From Dipteronia dyeriana (taxonomy: Eukaryota > Streptophyta > Magnoliopsida > Sapindales > Sapindaceae): 64,000 bases of DNA. The stretch spans positions 5,351,768-5,415,767 of the forward strand of contig CM065300.1 in assembly GCA_032871835.1 (NCBI GenBank), given 5' to 3'. Both the position numbers and the translations under genes were made by a program. Position 1 is the first letter of the stretch, and each line of letters opens with the position of its first letter. The notes beneath the pieces are model-generated. The model did not search any database. It was not told where the DNA came from and was given only the letters and a program-made list of their open reading frames with translations. This document shows, in pieces, positions 12,553-24,253 of the stretch.

Positions 12553-13313
12553 ACAGATACAGATATTGTATAATAGTCAAATTCATTTTTAATGTTCGAT
12601 TATCAATCATCTTAATTATTTATATATTTTTTTATTAAATAAATGTTTAAAAGCACTCGCAAGAATCTGCCCATTTTGTGCTATTTGATACAACTTTTCA
12701 GATATTTTGCAAATGACTGAGGAATCAACCACAAATAAACAACAAAAGAAACTGTCCATGTATTATCAATAATCACTTGTTAGTTGTTTCTTATGAAAAC
12801 CATAGGATGGAAAAATATCTCTTGCTACTGGACAAGGATTCGATCCATTGTCTTCCATACATCAGTTTTTTCACAAGTTGAAAACGATCCATTTTCCGGG
12901 ATTGTCCACGTTCCAGGATTTAAAAACCAACGATGAGGCTCTAGAACTTTTGAGCAAGTAGCAAATTTATAAAATCAATGTGTGCGTACATGTGTGTGAT
13001 GCACGGAGGTTCAGAGAGCTAGAGCAAAGAATTAGGCAAATAAATTTGTGCCTATGATTGTTCCCGGACTCGGTCAACAAAAAGAGCCAACAAAACTGTG
13101 GCCGAGCCTCACATATAATAAACTAAAAATTAGGCATATATACTGGCACTGCCCATAAAATGATGGGAAAAAGTACATAAGAAGCATCAAACCTTGCAAT
13201 GTATGACAAACTTAATTGTCTGAACTCTTGAAAGGAGTAACTCAAATGCATTATTCAATCCAAATGAGTCCGACGGCCATTATTCAGAACACTCAACTCA
13301 GCACATAATAAAA
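12553..13313. other. Downstream region and 3' UTR of the RING ligase gene
   Basis: This is non-coding and AT-rich. The part next to 13,314 is the presumed 3' UTR of the minus-strand RING gene. No other feature was recognised. Confidence 0.5.
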
Positions 13314-16300
13314 TTAAGAGCGAGCATAACGCACTGGAATGCGCCGCTGGATAGGACTCCTACACGAAGGACAATCTTTCATCCCCTGTTTCTCGTGAAG
13401 CTCATTGCATGTAGTGCAGACTACTTGATGTGCACATGGGAGAAAAACCACGGACATCTCCTCCGAAAGGCACATCACACACTCGCGTTCACGTTTCACA
13501 CCTCCTGTCCCAGAAAAGTCATGGTGATCTTTCACTATTTGTGAGAAAAAAGGGGTCCGGGACTCCTTATGTATCGAGCCATTTCTGATGTCTGAAAGTC
13601 TGCCAGCGTAGCTTCCATCAATGCCCCTCCGGAGTGCAGCAATTTTTGAAGAGTCAGTCTTCAGTCTCAGTTGAGAGATTTCTTTTTCAAGCTTCTGAAT
13701 ATCATCTTTGTACCTCATCAAATTGGTTTCTGCTTTTGATTTGATCGAATCCTCCTTTGATTTTGTTGAAGCCTCAATATGTTCTCTTTCTTTTCTTATC
13801 GAACTGGCCTGCATAAGTAGCTCATCCTTTGCCTTCACTTCCTGTTGCCATCTAGCCTGTCATATTTTTCCTTTTCAATGAGTAAAAGGCCCAGCAGTAA
13901 AAGCCATAATTACTAGAAGCACATGTTGGATTGGAAACAGCACTTTGTTGCAACCAGCAAGCATCGGTCTGACATAAGTAGTGTTTCAATTGACATTTCC
14001 TACTGATTCATAGTTCATAGCACAATTATCCATATCATACTTTCATGTCTCTGATACAAGGTGCAAAAATTTTGCTTGAAATGTGACTTCTGGTTGACCA
14101 AAAAAATGAAAACAATGCTAAAAACATTATGAATAAAAGGAACAATTTTTTGGAAGATGTTCGAAGATACAGAAATATGAGTGTAAATTTTGTCACGTAA
14201 TAATTAAAAATCTCCAACTATAGTAAAAACCTTTTATGTCAACACTCTGCAGCCTAAAAGGAAAATAAAGGCTCAACAAGGAAAATCTTAAGTAAATACA
14301 TTCAAAGTGCCTACATGCGCACTCAACATATCATATTGCCTTCAAATAGGACTAGACCAACTGTTTTTGTCATATTTATGGATGTCTGAGCTGGACACTA
14401 AATGCATGAGAGACGGCATGTAGACATGTGGTAGTGAAGATTTAGAAATTAAACTTCAAAACTCCCAGCTCAGAAATCAACTTAAAGGGCACCTTTTAAC
14501 AACTATCTTTAAATTTCTATTCTGGTAAGAGTACTACAACCTCCATTGAACATCCAAACAATGCAAAAAGAATTTGAAGTGTTACGATATCCAATCAGGT
14601 CAATGCGTAAGCAAAATGAGTAACCAGTTACTTCCACAATCATGTAATGATTTGGGTCTTATTCAACCCAATCTACATGCATTCCATGTTTAGAAAGTGA
14701 ATGGCAACCGATTACTACAATATATGACGTGAACATCCTTTAACATAGACGATGAGGATAGAAAAATAAAATAGAAATTGTTAAAAGCATACCTCAACTT
14801 GCTCCTGGAGAAATTTAGCTTGGTCTAGTTCCTGAAGCATTTGTGCAACCTTGCGTTTTTCTGTTACAAGCTCGTCCTGGAACAAGGTTTTCTGCTTCTC
14901 CCATGACTGAAACTTCATCTGTGTCTTCTTTTCCCTCTTTGATACTTCCTGACAGCTTGCAGCTGACTCTACAGCACGTAATTTAGCTGCTTCCATCTCA
15001 TGTCTCAGGGCAGCATTCTCTACCTCAAGCCTGCGGACAGTAGAATTAGCTCGCTCCACCTGCCCACTGGCCTTGCACAAAGCATTTTCCATCTCAGAAA
15101 GCTTCTTCATAGTGTTTTCCTCCAGAATCTGCTTCTCTTTCTTAAGCTGTTCAACTTCTTCTTTCTCTTGCTTCAGTGTCTTCAGTTCTGCTTTGTCCTT
15201 ACTCAACCTTCGAGCAGCCTGCATGACCTTCTGATTAGCCCATTCAGTCCATTCTTGGAGCTGATTTTGCAATTCCTGCACCCGTGGAACCAGCTTCACA
15301 ATCATCTCATCCTTCTTGTCCTGGGGGACCCACTTCCCCAGAGACTTGTCGTATGATATGCTAGCAAAACTACAATTAGGTTCCTCAACATTAGTGTTAA
15401 CAGGCACTTGCACAGAGTCTCTTTTTGCAGGCAGTGAAAGAGAAAGCTCAGTATCGGCAGTTGATAATGCAGGCAGGGCAGTGGCTAGAGGTATTGTGGG
15501 AGGTGTACTAAATGGAGCTAAAGTAGATGGTATAGTGGTCTTAGGCAATGCAGAAATGGCATTAGCACTTTCTGAGTTAAAAACTGCAGGCAAAGAGGAA
15601 CCAGGATTGGTTGAAATATTTTGCTTCCCATTATCCGGATGCACTTCAATTGCCTTGCTTACCTTTAAGGAAGCATTCTTTATGTTAACAGAAGTAGTCT
15701 CTGATACGGATTTTAGTTTCTTGTCCAATATTAAACCACCCAAACCACTCAGTTTGGAAGCTCTCGAAGACCCTTTAGATCCATATGTCCGGTAGTGCTT
15801 CTCCAAATGAATAGACTTCTGACGAAGCATGTATTCCCTCTTGGTACTACCTGAGTGGACTTTTCTACTACCCACATACTTTTCATCCAATGCAGGCGAC
15901 TGGGAGGTTCCTGCGACACTAAAAGTTTTATCCATAGTATCAGACATGGAATTAGTACTCTCTTTCTCTGATAGGGCACTGAGAACAGCAGAATTCTTTG
16001 ATTTTGCTATATTAGGAACTGCCACATTAGGTGCCTCAGATTGAGAACTATGAGAACAAGGGGTTGAAGAAACTGGTTTACAGGGATTCGGAAGATTCAA
16101 TTCAGAGTTTTTTGCCTCAGCTTTAAGCTGGGGTTGGGTGGAAGTATGTGAATTCCCATTTGAAGCTATATCACCAGGGAAACTACCCAAGGGGTCACCA
16201 TCCATTGCACATGCATGTGAGACATTCATGTCACAAATCAATAAAAACCACATAGCATCCCCAGTGCTGAAGAAAGGCCTAACTTCTCGAAGAACGCAAA

Positions 16301-16943
16301 CCAGTTCTGCTAGTATATACTTCTCCAGCTGTTGTAAATCCTCAAAATAGTGTTCTCTAGAAGTGTTTACCTCTTGGCCATTTCCGAGGAGAGCTAAGGT
16401 ATTATCAACTATATTTGAAACGGTGTCTTTACAACCATAACAAAGGCCAAACCTCAAGACGGCTTTTGTAGCCACTTCTTCTGTGTAACCATAAACAACA
16501 ATTTTTTTAATTGCACTCTTGAAAATTGCATCTAAATTACTCAAAACAAGTTCCTCTAGCTGACTTTCTGTGAGATCACTCCAATCGGCATCATGGAACT
16601 CCTCTGCTTCTATTTCTTCTCTGGGACGGCTTGGCCCAACCTCAGATGAACCTACAGCACTAGACAGCCCAAGGTCAAATTTCAACCCATCAGAATGGTC
16701 TTGGTTTGTACCACACAAATCACAGGCACCGGTTTGTCCATGACTCTGTGTGATTTCAAATTTCTCCGCACAGAATTCATATGTCGGGCATTCACTTTGA
16801 GGTGAAGGGATCATCTTATTTGTTTCACCTAAAGGCGGATCAGCCCGGAACTTTCTCTTATTTCTACTTCCTTTTTCTTGCACTGATATCAAAGGAGACA
16901 CCTGACAGCTACTACTAGTTCCCTTGGCAACCAATGATGCCAT
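13314..16943 (-). CDS. RING-type E3 ubiquitin ligase, RF298/RF4-like
   Basis: Two coding exons, 16943-14793 (717 codons) and 13856-13314, give 897 aa. The N-terminal part has a basic RNKRK patch and a conserved acidic/UBA-like segment (E-E-V-A-T-K-A-V-L...DTVSNIVDNTL, about 155-190) followed by a plant-specific domain with SREHYFEDLQQLEKYILAEL. A serine-rich low-complexity middle leads into a long coiled coil (about 560-780). The C-terminus holds a C3HC4 RING (CVMC...CAH...CTTC...CPSC, about 843-882) and the RRIPVRYARS tail. This order is that of Arabidopsis RF298/RF4 (about 800 aa), which are putative E3 ligases. An acceptor TGCAG just before the start codon (exon from 16,952) points to a 5' UTR intron. 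The upstream in-frame GTG is spliced intronic sequence. Substrates are unknown. Confidence 0.9.
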
Positions 16944-18939
16944 TTTTTTAAGCTGCACAAAACAATGTCTTTCAACACACTGACCAAACTGTATCCATCA
17001 TCCATTTATCAGTTTCGAAATGCAACACTCGATACCAATTCACACACTCAATCAAAACAATACAATACAATATAAAACTTCAAAATTCAATATTCAATAT
17101 TAAAATGAATCAGACACTTTCTCATTAAATCATCTACATAACAAATCCAAATCATATCACTATGTCATGATAATACAATTTCATATTAAACAAAAAAAAA
17201 AAAAAAAACAAAACAAAAACGTACCTATATATCTCAGTATCAAAACTCACAAATGACAATCAAAATTCTGCATCGAAAAAACCAAATCAGTCACAAACCA
17301 ATACTACCCAGAAACAAAAAATTCAATAACCAATGCATTAAAAACATACCCAGATAAAAAAAAAACACGAAACGTTTATATCAACTTTGTGAATTCGAAA
17401 CCGAATCTAAAATCAGCATCGACCCATTAGATCGAGAAAGCATCAGATAGCAGGAAAAAAAACACAATAATTTACACAGACAGTGATGATATATATATAT
17501 ATATATATATATAAAGATCCTCAAATTAAGTACCCCGAATATTAGATTTATGATGAGAATCGAACGATCGAGGTGTGCCTGTAATTGAGCTATTGTTCGA
17601 GCAATCTAAGGTGCGACCAGTCTCACAACGTCGGAGAAACAGAAGAAAATATATAGCTCTCTATTTTTCCCTTTTTTTTTCTTCTTTTTTATATTTGTAA
17701 ACGTTTGTCACTCTCTCTATAGTTTATGGTTTTGATTTTTGAAAGAGTTTTTATTTTCTTTTTATGTACTGTTTTCTTAACCAAACTAAGTAACCATGGT
17801 TAGTTGTATTTCCTTTATAAAACTAACCATGGTTAGTTGTTTTTTCTTTATGAAACTAACCATGGTAAGAAAATAGCATAAAATAGGGAGAAAAAAAGAG
17901 AGCATGTTATCGAAATATATTACACCTTGAAGGATTTTAATTATTAATTATTTGATAGGTCAAAGTATTTTAATTTAACAAATTATTTATAAATATTTTT
18001 TGAGAGGAAAAAAAGATTTATATGCATTATCAACGCAAAGGATTTTTTTATTTTTTTTTTAATACTTGAAAGTTGAATAGGACTATAAATATGTATTAAG
18101 ATGGTTGAAAAAATGGTCCCAAATTCCAATATATGGGAATTCACTGATGAGTTTAGCAAATGATATTGGATTTATGGTAACTGGTAAGTCGGCAATTTTT
18201 GTCTCGACCCAAATATGATTAGCTTAGATAATGGGTTAAAAAATTTAATAATACCTTTTAAGGAGGTAGTTTTAAGACTATTATCAATATAATAATTTTA
18301 TTTTTAATAGTATTTAAAAATTTTAATTTTAATAGTACTTAAAATATGGATCTAATACAAATATTCTTAAAAGATAATTATAAAAATAATTCTTATATTC
18401 TTTTTAATGTTCTCGAGACTTAAATTTATGTTACAAGGATTTGTTTTGGTTTTTAAAAAACTCATTTTGTATTTTTGAAAGTTATTTTCTAATTTAAAGG
18501 ACTTTTCAGGTAGTTTTCAAGATTTTTCGAATGGTTTTCGAGATTTTTTAAATATTTTTTCGTGACTTACTAAATGTATTTATAATTTATAAGGCTTATC
18601 GAATAAAAATAAAAAAATTCAATTTTTGTTTGCTTATCTTAATTTAACATAAAAGAGAATGTCATTTCTCATAATTTCCATCATAATTACTTGTGTTAAA
18701 TTACATAATGCAACATTTATTCAGTCTGAAAATATCTTAATTTTGAGTCACTGTTCGTATCTGATATATATATATATATATATATAATCACTAAATTAGC
18801 TTCATATTCGAATTGTACTAATGAAAAATTGTGTTATGGGTCGAGTGTATGTTAATATAAACATTAACATTATTCATTTAATTAATTGTATCATAACTCT
18901 TGATTGGTTTCAATTGTATCGTACTTGTGCATTCATAAT
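16944..18939. promoter_or_regulatory. 5' UTR intron and promoter of the RING ligase gene; AT-rich spacer
   Basis: This contains the 5' UTR intron of the minus-strand RING gene (acceptor at 16,953-16,955; the donor could be near 17,224 or 17,533), an (AT) run at about 17,491-17,512, the 33-bp minisatellite at 17,785-17,870, and a second (AT) run at about 18,766-18,786. No gene was found. Confidence 0.5.
17785..17870. repeat. Three-copy 33-bp minisatellite with palindromic core
   Basis: TAACCATGGTTA (a perfect 12-bp palindrome) occurs at 17,791 and 17,824, and a one-base variant (TAACCATGGTAA) at 17,857. The starts are exactly 33 bp apart, with similar spacers rich in GTT and TTTCTTTATRAA. It lies in the upstream region of the RING ligase gene. 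Confidence 0.85.
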
Positions 18940-19582
18940 TAGGGGTGGACGTTGATTGAACAGGTTCGATTTTTCATAGCACCGATAAAAAATCGATAAA
19001 ATCCAGTTTTTAAAAAAGTGATTCGATCCAATCAAATTGACATTTACCAACCGATAAAAAACCAACCGAATTGGATCGGTTCGGTTCGGTTCGGTTTTTT
19101 TCGGTTTTGGGTCTGATGGGCTAAAATTCTAAATTTCATTTATTACATATTTAGTTCATTTTTTTGAACCTATTGGGCTAAATCTATTTACATCACAATA
19201 AAAACATATTAAAAAACTACAAAATCTAATATAAAATAATAAACACATTTCAAAATACATGTCAGCCAAATTTTGTGTTGATAGTTAATACAATAGGCAA
19301 TACCCAACAAAGTCAAATTACATTTTAAAATCCAATAAAATATACTTAATAATTGAAGAGTGAAGAGTGGAAGTTATAATTAGTTTTTATTTATTTATTT
19401 ATAGTTGGGTACCGGTTCAGTTATCCGATTTTTTGAACTAAACCGGACAAAAACCGATCTAACCGGTTTTTTAAAATTAGAACCGAACCGAACCGATCAC
19501 CCAATCAAAACCGGTAAAAAACCAATTGGACTTGTTTGATCCACTGGTTCGATTCGGTTCATTGGTTTTTTGCCCACCCCTA
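18940..19582. mobile_element. Non-autonomous hAT transposon (MITE)
   Basis: The 643-bp element has terminal inverted repeats TAGGGGTGGAC / TAGGGGTGGGC. It is bracketed by a perfect 8-bp target duplication TTCATAAT (18,932-18,939 and 19,583-19,590), the hallmark of hAT elements. Subterminal repeats of GGTTC (GGTTCGGTTCGG on the left, reverse complement GAACCGAACCG on the right) are typical hAT transposase-binding clusters. No transposase ORF is present. Confidence 0.88.
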
Positions 19583-19590
19583 TTCATAAT

Positions 19591-21235
19591 CGGGTTAAAA
19601 TTACTAATGATCCATTACTTTTATGGTTGAAGACTTCAAAAATTAAGCTACATTACCGGATTCAAATCTTGATATTGTAAATATAAGTTCATATTTACAT
19701 ATTAAACCATAAAGTATGAGGAAACTTTTCCTAATGAGTGAGAGTTTTCTTCCATGTTTATAAAACTTAATATTCGTTAGGTTCTGATAGACCCCTAACC
19801 CATAATGAAAAAATGTTAAAAGGTTATTATTTTGAATTATGACACCTATTCAATTATTCCATTAGCTAATATGCTTAAATTAATTAGGTAGCTATCTAAA
19901 AGACATGTCAAAAGTATATAGTCTATGCATCAAGTATGCGAACATAGACAATTTGAATGTCAAAATGTTTTTTTTCCTCTATAATTTATTTAAACTAATC
20001 TATATAACCTAAAAAACCAAATCTTGGTGTATCATAATCTAACAATATGTTGCCGTAATAAAGATCTGGAAATGAAAAACAACCCCCTACTCTATATCAA
20101 GTATATGCTTTTGGTATTATCTTAAATCATATTTTTGTTACCATCATCTAATATGTTTGATGATTTGAGTTGGTGCACCCGTATTGTATATATATATATA
20201 AAAAAAAAAAACACACACACACTTTTTTGTTTGTTTCTTAAATTTTTGAAGATATTTCCAAACAAACTTGTGAGTTTTGTAGTGATGCCAACTAAGTGAA
20301 GTGTCATAACACTAACAAAATAGCAAGACACACATACACAAAATTGAGGTTTATCCTCCACGTAAGTTGTTGTGTTGTGTATGCTGATGCCAAAGTTTTT
20401 CTTTCACTCAAAATCGTCATTTTACATTAAATATTTTGCTACCTAATTCTTCATATTTTATATGCACATGTGATACATGCCAAAACTCTTTTTTTTTTTT
20501 TTAATACAACTATTGTCGGGTTTTGAACTACAACTCTCACAATCGGAGAGACAACAGTTCCCACAAACCGAAAAAAACTCTCAACATATGTTTATAAATG
20601 TGCATTGTTAGACTCGAACCCCAAACCACTAGGTGCAGGAAAGATGTGTATAACCATCTATACTAAAACGTGATATGCCAAAACTCAGATTTTAGGTACT
20701 AGTATATATATTTTATAACTGTACAAATTTCGAGGCACAATATCTATAATATAGATCGTGGGTTTATTTTTTCAATGATCAATCAAAATATTACACGGAC
20801 AATTTGAATGTAACAAGTTGTTTTTTCATACGTTGAGAGAAAAGACAGGATTTCACAATTCACATACTTGTGATAATTTTCAGGTTTACAGAAGCATATA
20901 TAACTATACAAGCTCAAATCAACCAACTGAATTCTTGATTATTTTGTAAAGAAATGATAACATTAAATCTTAAAGAAAAAAACAATTTTCAATGGATTTT
21001 TTTTTTCAACTATATCAATAACTCAAAATTTTGACACAATTACGAATTTGATCGAATCAAATTTTTTTTTTTTAAAATATTTGATCAAATTAGAATTTAA
21101 AATATATAAAATATATAAAATATCTAAATTAACCATCATCACAGAGAATAGAAAAAGAAAAAGAAAAAGAAAGGTCTAGTCCGGCTATTTTGAACATTTG
21201 GTCAATAGTTGCCAAGAGAAAACGACAAATAAAAA
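19591..21235. other. AT-rich intergenic region upstream of the COA4-like gene
   Basis: No supported gene. Scattered microsatellites occur, for example (AT)/(A)/(AC) near 20,188-20,222. The segment at 20,500-20,680 looks like decayed repeat DNA. The promoter of the plus-strand COA4-like gene should lie at the right end. Confidence 0.45.
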
Positions 21236-21595
21236 ATGGACCAACAACCACCAAACCCGAATCAAGACCCGACCCAATCGCGGGTCTCATCACCACCGTT
21301 GCCGCCGCCACCTCTGCACCAGACCGATGCAGACGACGACGACGAGAACGTGAAGCAGCTTCAAGAATGCTCTTCTCTTTACTTGTCTTTACAGGTAATT
21401 AAACATTTTTTTTTTCAATTATATATATTTCTAACGTGAAAAACCTAAAACCCTAAACCCTGAAAACGCTGATTTGCAGGATTGTCTTGTTAACACCAAT
21501 CGAAATTGGAAGTCTTGCCAGAAGGGTATGTTATAACAGAGCTGTTTTAATTTCAAATTTTCATCTTTAAGCCGATCCATAAAAAAATGACTGGT

Positions 21596-21631
<36 letters not shown>

Positions 21632-21709
21632 GGTTTTTAATGTTATTTAATAGAGGTTCAAGCTTTGAAGGAATGCCATCAGAAGAGGAAGAGTGACAAA
21701 GGGAAGTGA
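21236..21709 (+). CDS. COA4-like twin-CX9C (CHCH) mitochondrial protein
   Basis: Three exons, 21236-21394, 21480-21525 and 21654-21709, give 86 aa. The first 40 residues are proline-rich and then acidic (DADDDDEN). The rest is one CHCH helical hairpin with two CX9C motifs: C45-x9-C55 and C66-x9-C76, separated by ten residues. The segment NWKSCQKEVQALKEC closely follows the W-x-x-C-Q-x-x-V-Q-A-x-K-x-C pattern that I recall for human COA4/CHCHD8, a factor in cytochrome c oxidase assembly. Such proteins are imported into the intermembrane space by the Mia40 disulfide relay, so no presequence is expected. Intron 1 contains a telo-box (AACCCTAAACCCT) at 21,449-21,461, and intron 2 a poly(T) run of more than 30 bases. 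The gene is convergent with MSRB. The family call is strong; the COA4 orthology is inferred. Confidence 0.85.
21449..21461 (+). promoter_or_regulatory. Telo-box AACCCTAAACCCT
   Basis: This is two telomere-type repeat units just before the intron-1 acceptor of the COA4-like gene. Telo-boxes are common near plant growth and translation genes; activity here is inferred. Confidence 0.4.
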
Positions 21710-22718
21710 AAATTTATGCAGACTAGAAGCTGAATAACATTACTTGGACCAAGAATCTTGGTATTGATCAACTAGGAAACAACACAGTACTTGGTTTTAT
21801 GTTCTGTATTTTGATGATTCTTCAACAATTTTGTTTTATCAAAAATAGTCTTCTATAAGAATATAAATCTGCAGATTCATCAAATTCTTTATTCAATCAG
21901 AGTTCAATTTATGGTTAGATGAAAAATCTTGTGAGATGACAGTATTCGTTACTGTAATCTTGACTTCCTAATTGTGTTCATGGTTTGATAAATCCTGCTT
22001 GTGTATTACTTGGTTTATATATATATATATATATATTTGGATCGGAATTGAATTGTTTGATTAGCAATTAAATCCATGTTTTAAGGACGTAAATCATTCT
22101 CCATCTCGAAAGAGGAGAGATTGATCAAAGTGATTCTACTAATATTACTTGAAGGCTTTAGTATAAATGCAATGTCATGAGAGATTTTCTTACCACTCTC
22201 AATAATGATTTATACCATCTAATTCCAGCTCTTCAATATCGTGTTCTGTGGTTATACAGTATCTTGTAAGGCCATGGACTATTGTATATCTTACCATTTG
22301 ATGTCTTTGTTTAGTGCATTTGATCATGTTTATCTTGGCGATTTAACGACAGTTTGGATTGTAAGGAATGTTGTTTTATGTTATTGTATTATCTCCTTCT
22401 TTGATGCATGTTTGAAGGATTTATCAGGGATAAGCCTTTGCTTGCTAGTCAATTCTTGTTGTTTTGATGCATGCTGCAGACTTGCTTTACATTTTTTTTT
22501 CCCCTTGGAAATTAGAATAAACTAAGGCTTAGAATTACAGTGAATGCCTAAATATTCTGTGCACAGGTAGAAAGAAGCATGAAAGCAAAAACTTTATTAA
22601 CATCGAAGTCACACTTGAGTCTTTTTATTCAATAATCTCACACCACTTTGGTATACATTAATAATTAATTGTACACCACATTCTTTCTCCGGCACACCAT
22701 TTCAACACTGCATGAACT
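21710..22718. other. Convergent 3' spacer between COA4-like and MSRB genes
   Basis: This holds the two 3' UTRs and an (AT)n run at about 22,015-22,035. An open frame at 22,241-22,525 codes for a Cys- and Leu-rich product with no recognisable family and is probably chance. Confidence 0.5.
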
Positions 22719-23719
22719 TCACAGAGAAGCAGAGGAATCAGCAGCAGGGGCAAACTTGATCGAAACACTGTTGACACAGTGGCGTTCATCCGTGGGCACT
22801 TTGAAACCCTCGCCTTTAAAAACATGACCCAAGTGACCCCCGCAAGCTGCACACGTGATCTCAGTTCTCCTCCCATCAGGATCAGGCTGCAAAATTACCC
22901 ATTCCACGGTTAAAATCTTACAACCAAAAGCAATTTCAGTAACAACAGTAGCAATGCAGCAATAGAAACTTACAGTGCGATTTATCGCTCCAGGGAAGCC
23001 CTCGTAGAAAGCAGGCCAACCACAGCCAGAGTCGAACTTGGTAGTGGATTTGTAAAGCGGCGTGCCACAACCAGCGCAGTTATAGATCCCTTCCTCATAA
23101 AACTTGTTATACTCCCCGGTCCCTCGCAATCTGTTGTACATTCTCCGACCATTAGCTAAATAACAGAGGAATACACTCTGGTTGGAATGGACATTTCATT
23201 TTACGAGTTTATTTAAGTTTTATCCTCCTTTTTATGTTATTGACATTTTTCTATTAAAAATTTAATAAATTTTCAAATTGCCCCCCACCCCACCCCAAGA
23301 TTAATGGATTTTTTTACCTATTCCTCCAAAAAAGATGGAATGGAAATTTTCTATCCAGGAATATGATTGGATTCTCCGTCTTGTTCTTAGCAACAAAATT
23401 CCAACCTAATTTGACCATCAGAGCTTCGCATCTCCTAATCCTAATTCGATTATTAATATGGACCATATGGTCGATCATCTCTTGATTCTGTTCAGGAAAG
23501 AATGAACCTAGTTTCTAATCCTAAATCAAAGAAATCAAATCTAAAACATGAAATATTTATAACAAATTTGAAGGAACAATACAGAAAATTAAATTGATGA
23601 AGGAGGTTGAGAAGATTTATTTACTCGGTTCCTTTCCCGCGTAGAATCCTGAACTGCTCCGGGGAGAGAACGGCCCGCCATTCCTCCTCCGACTGCTTAA
23701 CCGAACCTGCTGCTGCCAT
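22719..23719 (-). CDS. MSRB: Peptide-methionine (R)-S-oxide reductase, MSRB
   Basis: Three exons, 23719-23625, 23130-22974 and 22886-22719, give 139 aa, the length of cytosolic Arabidopsis MSRB5-type enzymes. The protein reduces methionine-R-sulfoxide in oxidised proteins, recycled by thioredoxin. A structural zinc site is formed by C50/C53 (CAGC) and C96/C99 (CAAC). The catalytic Cys is C121 in RHCVNS, and C68 in SGCGWPAF is the likely resolving Cys. There is no plastid transit peptide: the protein starts MAAAGSVKQSEEEW directly before the conserved LSPEQFRILR helix. It shares a 534-bp head-to-head promoter region with SAC3B. The family is certain. The cytosolic location is inferred from the missing N-terminal extension. 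Confidence 0.95.
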
Positions 23720-24253
23720 TGTAGTTCCGAGTTGACTCACTTGAATCTTCTTTATCAGAGTCTATGCGTCTATATATATTCCTCGCAAAATGAACGTGGA
23801 TGGAATCTCGGCCAAAAGGGAACATTCGCGTTGAGAATCTTTTTACATCTGGAATCTGGGTATTCAAAGCTTGTAGTTAGAGAGATTAGTGAAGCAGTTG
23901 GATATTTAACGGGCGGTTGAAGCCCGTTTGTTTGAACCCAAACCCGTTCAATTCTGGCTCGGTCTTGGGCTTTGGCTTTGGTTACGTTGCGATAAAGCCC
24001 ATTTTGAAGAAAAAATCACGTGATATTAAATACACCCGACTGCTTCTAAAAAGCGACTGTGGCTGGTTTGGTTTCATAGATTTGATAAAAATAAAATAAA
24101 ATAAATCAAAGCTTTTCAATTTCAGACAATTTTCAGTGGGTTCCCTCTCCCACTGGCTTTCGTTCTCTTGATTCAAAAGAAAGAAACAGAGACGAGTCTC
24201 ACTTCCGGCGCGATTTCAAATGCGGTAGAAGCAAAGAGTAGAAAAGAGAAACA
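23720..24253. promoter_or_regulatory. Bidirectional promoter between MSRB (-) and SAC3B (+)
   Basis: Only 534 bp separate the two start codons. The segment contains TGGGCY site-II-like motifs (TTGGGCTTTGG near 23,965; AAAGCCCAT near 23,995) and an inverted repeat AACGGGC/GCCCGTT at 23,908-23,914 and 23,922-23,928. Site-II elements are common in plant housekeeping promoters. Confidence 0.6.

Noticed and set aside
15000..16350. Several plus-strand frames of 70-159 codons
   Set aside because: They lie antisense to the long RING-ligase exon and show no family resemblance.
22241..22525. 94-codon plus-strand frame rich in Cys and Leu
   Set aside because: It lies in the convergent 3' spacer, has no recognisable domain and no splice or promoter context.
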